Below, in pieces: positions 52,658 to 59,027 of a DNA stretch of 59,027 bases. Under the pieces are notes generated by a model. That model did no database searches, had not been told where the DNA came from, and saw only the letters and a list, made by a program, of their open reading frames with translations. A program made the position numbers and the translations under genes. Position 1 is the first letter of the stretch; the number at the start of each line of letters is the position of its first letter. Source of the stretch: Butyrivibrio sp. (GTDB lineage: Bacteria > Bacillota > Clostridia > Lachnospirales > Lachnospiraceae); NCBI GenBank assembly GCA_017535785.1, contig JAFXTN010000002.1, positions 1-59,027 on the forward strand, given 5' to 3'.

Positions 52658-54985
52658 TTATTCAACGTTCTTGAGCGCTTCACTCATAGGTATCTTGCCG
52701 ATCTTTCTGTATTCAATGATCGCCACGACAACATATGTTATAAAGCCCATAAGGAACATCTTTACGTAAACACTAGGGTCAAGCCAGATGACCATCCATC
52801 CGCTCATCATCTGCTTTAGCATCACTCTGAATATCTCAACCATCACGTATGACAGGATCGGATAAGACAAAAGAAGCGATCCCACAACAACTATCGCCGT
52901 CGGTAAAATATATAAAAGCGCGATCTCTTTTTTCCTGTAACCAAGTATCTTGACCATTGAGATTGACTGAACGTTTCTCTCTATAATGAGCTTGGACAAA
53001 AGATAAATAAGCACAACAAAAAGGATGACCGAGAACGCATCAACCATGTACATAAGGTCGCCCATCGAGATCATCAGCTGCCTTGTAACTCTGGTAAGAG
53101 ACTCCTCATCGATCGTCGTTCCGATGTACTTGGTGTCTATGTCCGTTATCTCGCTGTCAGAAAAGTAACCCGAGAACATCTCTTCATCAAAGCCCATAAG
53201 CTCATTAAGATGCTTCTGACTCATGAATACTACAATTCCACCGTCGTAGTCATAAACCCCCGTCACCTTAAAGCCGTAGTACTTATCCTCATACGGCTCT
53301 TTAAGCGTTATGACATCGTCTTTTTTAAGTCCGTATTTATCGGCGTATGCTGAGGAAATAAGGACCGTCTTGTCGTCAAACTTCACATTTATATATCTGC
53401 TGTCTTCTTTTATTCCATAGAGCGTGACATCCTCGACTCTGGCGCCGTCATCTCCTATCGTCTTAAGTCCGTAAGCCGAGAACTTTTCGGCATCGGGATT
53501 GTTTGATGTGATCTTGCTTTGTAAAAAGACATAGGAAAAAGCCGCTGAAAGCTCATCATCCGTATCGACAACACCGGCCGGAATCTCTATTAAATATGTG
53601 TGCTTTGCAAGCATCGACTGCGTGACGATACCCTGATAGTGAATAATAAGCGGAGGCAGCATCATTCCGAAGAAAAGAAGCATGTTCGCAAACAAAAGTC
53701 CCATGAACAAAATGATGTAGCTGCTCTTGTTTTGTATGAGTATTCGAAGTCTGAAACGATCAAAAAATCTGATCTTATTATTTAATCTGATCGCATCCTT
53801 TTGCCTTCCGCCCGAAAGATCTCTTCGAATAAGCTTAAGAGGACTTATCCGCAGTTTCCTTCTTAATATTAGATAGGTAACGATCACCATGATTGCAAAA
53901 GGTACAAGCGTAGTCTTAAGGAATGCTTCCGCGCTCCAGACAGTCACGTATGTGGGCAGCGAATAGCTGTTATAGTACATGGATACGCAAACGTCTTTAA
54001 AGAACGTATATCCCATGATGTTTCCAAGTGCAGCAGCGATCACGGTCACTATAAGAGGCATTGCCATATAGTGTCTTATAAGCTCGCTCTTGGTATATCC
54101 CGAAGCACGGAGCGTTCCGATAACGCAAGCTTCTTTGTGGATCGTATTGTTGATCGTGATGCCAAAGACAAAAGCAATAATAATGATCATTATGTATAAA
54201 AGAACTTCGACCATCGCCTTGTCGCTTCCAAGATCCTCACCCGTAAATGTGATCGACTGATTAAGGAATCCCGGAACGAAATTTTCAAGCTCGGCCTTCT
54301 TTGCAATTAGTTCCATGAGGTCGTCCGACATCTCTTTTTCCTCGATATCGTCCAAAGGCTTCTTGTCATAGATCCACGCATAGTTATAGCGAAGGTCGCG
54401 CTCGGCATATTCCGAAAACTGCTCTTTTGTTACCACTGCGACACCGAATGCGGATGCATCAAACATCATGTCATTGTTGTTGTAAAAAAGCGCGCTGTAA
54501 TCAGACAAGGCAACAAGTGCGGTTATCTTATATTCCGTGCCTTCAGAAGTAAGCGTATCTCCGACATTTAAACCATTGTTGTCGGCATACATTCTGTCTA
54601 TCGCGATCTCTTTTGAATTTGACGGAAGCTCTCCTTCCATGACACAAGCTCTGTCTACTTCTTCTCTGTTTGCAAATATCCTAAGCGTAGTGTTGTTATC
54701 AAATTCTTTTTCTACATAGAAATTTTCATATATCTTTACGGGAACTTTGCCGTTTTCTATTCGCTCTTTCTGCGTATCTTTGAGTCTGTCCTCCGTCCTG
54801 AAATTACCGTCTTCTATAGAGTATTTTTCAAAGCTTTCGTTATAAGCCTTGATCATACTTTCGCCGGCAACCAAAAAGCCCGAGACAAATCCGATAGACA
54901 ACAAAAGAAGCAAAAAGATAACTATGTATTTTCCGATATCTCCCAGTAGCTCTCGCGGGAGCCTTTTGTTTAAAGGATTTCTCAT
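52658..54985 (-). CDS. FtsX/MacB-type ABC permease
   Basis: A 775-residue permease with two FtsX domains: one helix at 17-40, a large extracellular domain, three helices near 260-375, a linking cytoplasmic segment, another helix near 425-450, a second extracellular domain and three C-terminal helices near 650-760. Such proteins act as mechanotransmission devices or export/flip lipids and peptides rather than as importers. It follows the ATPase gene by 14 bases. A basic cytoplasmic loop near 385-410 (RRKLRISPLKLIRRDLSGGR) should contact the ATPase. Confidence 0.88.
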   Translation of the reverse strand: MRNPLNKRLPRELLGDIGKYIVIFLLLLLSIGFVSGFLVAGESMIKAYNESFEKYSIEDGNFRTEDRLKDTQKERIENGKVPVKIYENFYVEKEFDNNTTLRIFANREEVDRACVMEGELPSNSKEIAIDRMYADNNGLNVGDTLTSEGTEYKITALVALSDYSALFYNNNDMMFDASAFGVAVVTKEQFSEYAERDLRYNYAWIYDKKPLDDIEEKEMSDDLMELIAKKAELENFVPGFLNQSITFTGEDLGSDKAMVEVLLYIMIIIIAFVFGITINNTIHKEACVIGTLRASGYTKSELIRHYMAMPLIVTVIAAALGNIMGYTFFKDVCVSMYYNSYSLPTYVTVWSAEAFLKTTLVPFAIMVIVTYLILRRKLRISPLKLIRRDLSGGRQKDAIRLNNKIRFFDRFRLRILIQNKSSYIILFMGLLFANMLLFFGMMLPPLIIHYQGIVTQSMLAKHTYLIEIPAGVVDTDDELSAAFSYVFLQSKITSNNPDAEKFSAYGLKTIGDDGARVEDVTLYGIKEDSRYINVKFDDKTVLISSAYADKYGLKKDDVITLKEPYEDKYYGFKVTGVYDYDGGIVVFMSQKHLNELMGFDEEMFSGYFSDSEITDIDTKYIGTTIDEESLTRVTRQLMISMGDLMYMVDAFSVILFVVLIYLLSKLIIERNVQSISMVKILGYRKKEIALLYILPTAIVVVGSLLLSYPILSYVMVEIFRVMLKQMMSGWMVIWLDPSVYVKMFLMGFITYVVVAIIEYRKIGKIPMSEALKNVE

Positions 54986-54999
54986 GATCTTTATCTCCT

Positions 55000-55698
55000 T
55001 TACCAGTCAAGCTCTGCCGCTTTTTGTTTTTCTTCGTTTCTATAGCTCTTTCTTATTACACCGTCTCTTAGCTTTACAACGAAATCCGCCATGTTTTTGA
55101 TAGCGTCGTTGTGAGTGACCATGATGACGGTATTTCCGTACTTTTGATTGACTTCTTCTATAAGGGCCAGGATCTCTTTTGACGTGTTGTAATCGAGCGC
55201 ACCGGTAGGTTCGTCGCACAAAAGAATATCCGGATTTTTCACAATGGCTCTGCCGATAGCACAGCGCTGTTGTTGTCCTCCGGATAATTTGCTTGGTATC
55301 TTATTTTGATGTTCTTTCAGACCGAGTACCTCTATGAGCTCGTCTATGTCAAGCGGATTCTTGGAAAGGTATGCTCCGACCTCGATATTTTCTCTTACCG
55401 TGAGATTCGGAATGAGATTGTACATCTGGAAGATGTAGCCGAGGTGCTCCCTTCTGTAGCTTGTAAGAGCCTTCTCATTCATGTCGGACATGCTCTTGCC
55501 TCTTATGATGATCTTGCCGGAATCTGCGTTGTCTATTCCTCCTATGATATTAAGGAGTGTGGACTTTCCGGATCCCGAGGGTCCGAGTAAAACTACAAAC
55601 TCTCCCTTCTTGGCTTCGAGGCTTATGTCCTTAAGTACTTCTATACGGCTTCCGCCCTCGCCGTATGACTTTTTGATATTTTGTAATTCAAGTTGCAT
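55000..55698 (-). CDS. MacB/LolD-type ABC ATPase
   Basis: A 232-residue ATPase for the FtsX-type permease: Walker A GPSGSGKST near residue 38, Q-loop YIFQMYNL, signature LSGGQQQR, Walker B ILLCDEPTGALD and switch VTHND. It starts at the ATG at 55696-55698 with GAGG 7 bases upstream; 16 codons further upstream are excluded because they lack a ribosome site and the family starts here. It is the first gene of the minus-strand ABC operon, divergent from the TetR gene. Confidence 0.9.
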   Translation of the reverse strand: MQLELQNIKKSYGEGGSRIEVLKDISLEAKKGEFVVLLGPSGSGKSTLLNIIGGIDNADSGKIIIRGKSMSDMNEKALTSYRREHLGYIFQMYNLIPNLTVRENIEVGAYLSKNPLDIDELIEVLGLKEHQNKIPSKLSGGQQQRCAIGRAIVKNPDILLCDEPTGALDYNTSKEILALIEEVNQKYGNTVIMVTHNDAIKNMADFVVKLRDGVIRKSYRNEEKQKAAELDW

Positions 55699-55756
55699 AG
55701 TAAACCTCTTTCTACTAACACCCGATAAAGTGATAATTAATATCATATAGTTTAGG

Positions 55757-55780
55757 ATTATATGTTAGCACTTGCTAACA
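55757..55780 (-). promoter_or_regulatory. -10 box and TetR-like operator at the ABC/TetR divergent promoter
   Basis: TGTTAGCACTTGCTAACA (55763-55780; arms 7 bp, centre ACTT) abuts a perfect TATAAT on the minus strand (55757-55762). A protein bound there would cover the spacer of the ABC operon promoter. The sequence differs from the TGACC-type sites in front of the RND gene. Confidence 0.75.
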
Positions 55781-55866
55781 AGAATGGCAAGAATTATTTT
55801 TTACTTCTCCTTTATCCTTGCAATGTAGTAAAATAAGGGTACAGATGCATTTTGAAAGGCATAACT

Positions 55867-56469
55867 ATGGGAAAAGCTGATCAGAATAAAAAACTGAAAA
55901 TGGAGAACCTTCTCAACAACGCCTTCGAGCTCTTTACGTCAAAAGGCATCACCAAGACCTCGATCTCCGATATCGTAGAAAAAGCGGGTGTTGCGAAGGG
56001 AACGTTTTATCTGTATTTCAAGGATAAATATGATATCAAGAACAGACTGATATCACATAAATCAAGCCTCCTTTTTATGGAGGCTTACGAAGCGTTGCAA
56101 AAAGCAAAGCTGACTGCATTTGAAGACAGACTTATTTTCATCATGGATTACGTTCTTGATGAACTTGCCAAGAACAAAGGACTTCTTGCATTTATCTACA
56201 AAGACCTTAGCTGGGCTGTATTTAAAAAAGCCCTGACATCGCCTTCTACAAGCTCGGAAGTAGACTTTGAAGCCGTCTACAGAAAAATGCTTGATGAATC
56301 CGGCTATAAATTTAACGATCCGGAAGTTATGTTGTTTCTTATAATCGAGCTTGTCGGCTCAACAGGCTACAGCTCCATAATGTACAGCGATCCCGTGTCG
56401 CTCGATGAGCTTAAGCCGCATCTTGAAGAAACCGTTCGTGCCATTATCAAGCAACATATTAAGAATTAA
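55867..56469 (+). CDS. TetR-family transcriptional regulator
   Basis: A 200-residue TetR repressor. The helix-turn-helix is at about 14-58 (TKTSISDIVEKAGVAKGTFYLYFKDKYD), followed by a helical ligand-binding domain. The ATG at 55867 has AAAGG 8 bases upstream; a TTG five codons earlier is less likely. It is divergent from the ABC ATPase gene across a region with the TGTTAGC-type dyad, its probable operator. The ligand may be the export substrate. Confidence 0.9.
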   Translation: MGKADQNKKLKMENLLNNAFELFTSKGITKTSISDIVEKAGVAKGTFYLYFKDKYDIKNRLISHKSSLLFMEAYEALQKAKLTAFEDRLIFIMDYVLDELAKNKGLLAFIYKDLSWAVFKKALTSPSTSSEVDFEAVYRKMLDESGYKFNDPEVMLFLIIELVGSTGYSSIMYSDPVSLDELKPHLEETVRAIIKQHIKN

Positions 56470-56472
56470 AAT

Positions 56473-56509
56473 ACGCCTGCTCTATCACCAATATAGAGCA
56501 GGCGTTTAT
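56473..56509. terminator. Bidirectional terminator between tetR and nagA
   Basis: Perfect 13-bp stem ACGCCTGCTCTAT/ATAGAGCAGGCGT with a 7-base loop, followed by TTATT on the plus strand and by TTTTAATT on the minus strand. Confidence 0.88.
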
Positions 56510-56511
56510 TA

Positions 56512-57642
56512 TCAGATTATTTTATTTCCTCTTGCAAATACGGCTTTTACTTCAAATGTCTTTTTATCGATAAGTACCAGATCTGCGAATTTACCGGGCG
56601 TAATTGATCCCGTAAACTCATAGCATCTGACCGCCTTTGCAGGTGTAACGGTCGCAGAATATACCGCGTCTTCAATCGGAATTCCCACATTAAGTACGGC
56701 ATGTCTTAAGCATCCCATAAGATTGGTAACAGAGCCTGCTATAGTGCCGTCGTGAAGCTTGGCTTCGTTTCCTCTTACGGTAACGGGCTGCTTACCAAGC
56801 TCGTACTCTCCGTCTGCAAGTCCCGTAGCCATCATTGAATCACTTATAAGAGCCACTCTCTCTTTTCCGAAGAGCTTAAATGTTGCTCTCACCATAGGTG
56901 CCGCTACATGGATTCCGTCGCAGATAAGCTCCGCAACAACGTCTCCGTCCTCGGCTGCTGCCGCGATAGGTCCGGGATTCCTGTGATGAAGCGGTGCCAT
57001 CGCATTATAAAGATGTGTCATATGTCTTGCGCCCGCATCTATAGCTCTTTTTGCTATTTCATAATCGGCATCCGTATGCGCTATGGAAATCCTGCACTTC
57101 TTGGAAATCTCATTGATAAAATCCATCGAAGGCGTATCTTCTTCAGGAGCGATATCGCAGAGCATTATGCATCCTTCCGATACCTCAAAGAGTCTGTTAA
57201 ACATGTCTATATCAGGCTTTCTGATATATTTCGTATTCTGCGCGCCGCACTTTTTTTCAGAGATAAAAGGTCCTTCCATGTTGATTCCTTGGAAGTATGC
57301 TCTTTTACCGTCTTCCTGAGTCTTCTTATAGGATGCGGCGTTCTTCATGACCTTAGTGAGATCTTCCTCAGAAAGAGTCATTGTCGTCGGCGTAAGTGTC
57401 GTAACACCCTGTCTGACCTCATAGTCGAGGATCTTCTCAAGTGTACTGAGTTCTCCGTCACTGAAATCAACGCCGTTACAGCCGTGAGTATGAATATCGA
57501 CAAGTCCGGGAATAGCATAACATCCGGAAGCATCGACAGTATCGCCGCCTGCGTTTTCCGCAAACTTAGTACCGTCTATAAAAATATCTTTTGATTCAAA
57601 AGAGCCTTCTTCGGTAAAAACAGCTGCATTCTTAATTATCAT
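56512..57642 (-). CDS. nagA: N-acetylglucosamine-6-phosphate deacetylase
   Basis: Removes acetate from GlcNAc-6-phosphate in amino-sugar breakdown and cell-wall recycling. The 376-residue amidohydrolase has the metal motifs HTHG (about 51-54), MEGPFIS near 121, the AHTDADY His near 189 and MTHLYNAM near 209, and the catalytic Asp in ISDSMMATG near 265. Its start lies 3 bases after the nagB stop, so the two form one operon. Confidence 0.95.
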   Translation of the reverse strand: MIIKNAAVFTEEGSFESKDIFIDGTKFAENAGGDTVDASGCYAIPGLVDIHTHGCNGVDFSDGELSTLEKILDYEVRQGVTTLTPTTMTLSEEDLTKVMKNAASYKKTQEDGKRAYFQGINMEGPFISEKKCGAQNTKYIRKPDIDMFNRLFEVSEGCIMLCDIAPEEDTPSMDFINEISKKCRISIAHTDADYEIAKRAIDAGARHMTHLYNAMAPLHHRNPGPIAAAAEDGDVVAELICDGIHVAAPMVRATFKLFGKERVALISDSMMATGLADGEYELGKQPVTVRGNEAKLHDGTIAGSVTNLMGCLRHAVLNVGIPIEDAVYSATVTPAKAVRCYEFTGSITPGKFADLVLIDKKTFEVKAVFARGNKII

Positions 57643-57645
57643 GTT

Positions 57646-58368
57646 TTATCTCCCCATAGCTGCTTCGTCTGCAACGATATAAAGGTCATTGTGAAGCTGT
57701 AAGATTGAGCCCGGAACCTCCGGAGTGATCACTCCGTTAAGGCACTTATTAAGGGCATCCGCTTTGTCCGCGCCGCTTACGATCAGCACGATCTTCTTGG
57801 CGGACATGATGCTCTTAATTCCCATTGTGATAGCCTGTCTCGGAACCATAGACTCATCGTCAAAAAGTCTTGAATTGGCTTCTATCGTACTCTGAGTCAG
57901 ATTTACGAGATGTGTTCCCGTTGAGAAATGATCATCAGGCTCGTTAAATCCGATGTGACCGTTTCTTCCAAGACCCAGCACCTGAAGATCCGCTCCTCCG
58001 AATAAAGCGATAAGGTCGTCGTAGTCCTTACACTCCATCTCGATGTCTTTGGCCATTCCGTTTGGAAGATGCACGTTTTCAGGTTTGATATCAACTTTGG
58101 AAAAGAGATTGTCATTCATGAAATAGTGATAGCTGTGCTCATCCTCTTTGGGAAGTCCGACATACTCATCAAGGTTAACCGTGCGCACCTTGGAAAAATC
58201 AAGATCGTTCTTGTTATACCACTCGACAAGCTGCTTATAAGTACCGATAGGTGATGAACCCGTTGCGAGTCCGAGAACGCTGTCAGGCTTTAAGATAACC
58301 TGCGCGGAAATAAGATTTGCTGCCCTTCTGCTGACAGCATCGTAGTTTTTCTCAACGTAAATCTGCAT
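57646..58368 (-). CDS. nagB: Glucosamine-6-phosphate deaminase
   Basis: Converts glucosamine-6-phosphate to fructose-6-phosphate and ammonia. The 240-residue protein has the phosphate loop LATGSSPIGTYK (about 34-45), NLDEYVGL with the catalytic Asp near 66-73, and GLGRNGHIGFNEP near 132-144 with the active-site His and Glu. It lacks the longer C-terminal allosteric region of the Escherichia coli enzyme, like other Gram-positive NagB proteins. Confidence 0.95.
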   Translation of the reverse strand: MQIYVEKNYDAVSRRAANLISAQVILKPDSVLGLATGSSPIGTYKQLVEWYNKNDLDFSKVRTVNLDEYVGLPKEDEHSYHYFMNDNLFSKVDIKPENVHLPNGMAKDIEMECKDYDDLIALFGGADLQVLGLGRNGHIGFNEPDDHFSTGTHLVNLTQSTIEANSRLFDDESMVPRQAITMGIKSIMSAKKIVLIVSGADKADALNKCLNGVITPEVPGSILQLHNDLYIVADEAAMGR

Positions 58369-58679
58369 AACTATAACCCCTTTTTATTACTTTTTACCCA
58401 ATAAAACTAACCTACTATGTGTATATAATATCACCGAGGTCAACCAAAAGCCATATAACAACTTGTTCTTTCTTGTACGCCTTTGTTATTTTCATACATT
58501 TCAATCCACGTTTCCGGGGTCACACCCCCATCCCCCGGCGCACGCCCCTTTGCAGCAGTCCTCCCGCAGTATTAGAAACATAAATGCTCATCGTTCGTTC
58601 GCTGAAATTCATGGCCTTAGGCTGCATCCCCTTAACTTCTACGGCGCTAAACTCGCATCGGCTCCATGGGGCAACGCCG
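58369..58679. other. Gene-free region upstream of nagB
   Basis: No supportable gene. A candidate nagB promoter on the minus strand is TTGGTT (58442-58447), 16-base spacer, TATACA (58420-58425). From about 58500 to 58680 the base composition becomes GC-richer and C-rich, with no coding signal and no recognised RNA. The decamer GCTAAACTCG found here also occurs near 18002, in the purO leader; this may be chance. Confidence 0.5.
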
Positions 58680-59027
58680 GTCAGCTCTTTGCATTTTTGA
58701 GCCTTAGCGGAAAATCACATTTTCTAATGTTCCAATAGCAGCTTTTCCTGCTCATGCGTGAACGTTGTCTGACGAAGATCAGCGCTGCTTTTCCCACAGA
58801 TAGTCATAGCACGCTGCGCGTGCGTGGAAATAAAACAGAAGGTCATTCTCCAAGCTCTTTGAGTTTGGTAGATGACCTTCTGTTTTTATTTCAGGTGCTT
58901 TGCACCATATGACTATCTGTTTAAGCGCTGATCGAGGAGTTTAGTTCTAAGCATGAGTAATAAAAGAAAAGCTGCTGGAACATCTGAGAAAATGTAGGTT
59001 TTCTGATGGTGAAAAAATGCAAATGAC
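58680..59027. repeat. Very large imperfect inverted repeat reaching the window edge
   Basis: The last 348 bases fold back on themselves around a centre at about 58860. Matching arm segments, outside to inside: TTTGCATTTTT (58688) with AAAAATGCAAA (59013); ACATTTTCT (58717) with AGAAAATGT (58987); ATGTTCC (58727) with GGAACAT (58977); AGCAGCTTTT (58737) with AAAAGCTGCT (58967); CTCATGC (58751) with GCATGAG (58951); GATCAGCGCT (58777) with AGCGCTGATC (58924); ACAGATAGTCATA (58796) with TATGACTATCTGT (58908); ACAGAAGGTCAT (58834) with ATGACCTTCTGT (58872); and at the tip CAAGCTC with GAGTTTG. The tip plus TTTTTATTT could act as a terminator. It contains no gene. It could be a MITE-like element or a structured RNA. 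The right end may continue past the window. Confidence 0.85.

Noticed and set aside
58463-58738. A 91-codon frame near the right end
   Set aside because: No ATG start or ribosome site, Pro/His-rich composition without family match, and it runs into the inverted repeat.
1-59027. CRISPR arrays, tRNA or rRNA genes, transposases, integrases, phage genes
   Set aside because: No regularly spaced repeats, no cloverleaf or rRNA sequence and no such protein families were seen on either strand.

Overview
The window reads as a chromosomal segment of a Gram-positive, carbohydrate-degrading anaerobe of the Lachnospiraceae type (Butyrivibrio/Roseburia-like). This placement is inference. It rests on the AddAB recombination nuclease, Gram-positive lipoprotein signals with AGGAGG-type ribosome sites, a stand-alone AICAR transformylase paired with a PurO-type IMP cyclohydrolase behind a ZTP riboswitch, and an intracellular beta-mannan phosphorolysis operon like those of gut and rumen Lachnospiraceae. 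There are 44 protein-coding loci, one of them broken. No rRNA, tRNA, insertion sequence, prophage or CRISPR array was found.

Layout. 0.1-0.8 kb: a KtrA/TrkA potassium-channel regulator. 0.8-10.2 kb: addA, addB and, just upstream in the same direction, a GGDEF-EAL c-di-GMP gene interrupted by one in-frame TAG. 10.4-13.8 kb: a sugar isomerase/oxidoreductase pair and, divergently, an ECF-transporter S component with a YwlG-family gene. 14-15.9 kb: a large lipoprotein. 16-18.2 kb: purH (transformylase only) and purO behind a ZTP riboswitch.

18.3-30.6 kb: a divergent sugar-alcohol or rare-pentose locus. One arm (minus strand) encodes a zinc polyol dehydrogenase, a binding-protein ABC importer with two different ATPases, an unrecorded 37-residue membrane peptide, AraD and an inositol-monophosphatase-family phosphatase. 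The other arm encodes an UlaE-type 3-epimerase, an LyxK-type kinase and an ROK regulator. Together they make a route L-xylulose -> L-xylulose-5-P -> L-ribulose-5-P -> D-xylulose-5-P, with the dehydrogenase probably making L-xylulose from xylitol or L-arabinitol. Two copies of one 25-bp palindrome sit just downstream of the two divergent promoters.

30.7-34.6 kb: a cobalamin/siderophore-type ABC importer with a coupled lipoprotein. 34.9-37.5 kb: a cytoplasmic GH5 and a GH13 enzyme. 37.5-47.6 kb: a beta-manno-oligosaccharide operon (LacI regulator, ABC importer, cellobiose 2-epimerase, GH130_1 and GH130_2 phosphorylases) ending in a single protein that fuses a CE2-type and a CE17-type acetyl esterase. 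47.7-56.5 kb: an envelope export cluster with a DG-repeat lipoprotein, an MmpL-type RND transporter, an FtsX/MacB-type ABC permease and ATPase and a TetR regulator, carrying two different TetR-like operator types. 56.5-58.4 kb: nagA-nagB. 58.4 kb to the end: no gene, but a very large imperfect inverted repeat (about 350 bp) that runs to the window edge.

The best candidates for something new are the fused CE2-CE17 esterase, the terminal 350-bp snap-back element, the DG-repeat lipoprotein/RND/ABC cluster, and the 37-residue peptide plus paired Q-loop-variant ATPases of the polyol importer.
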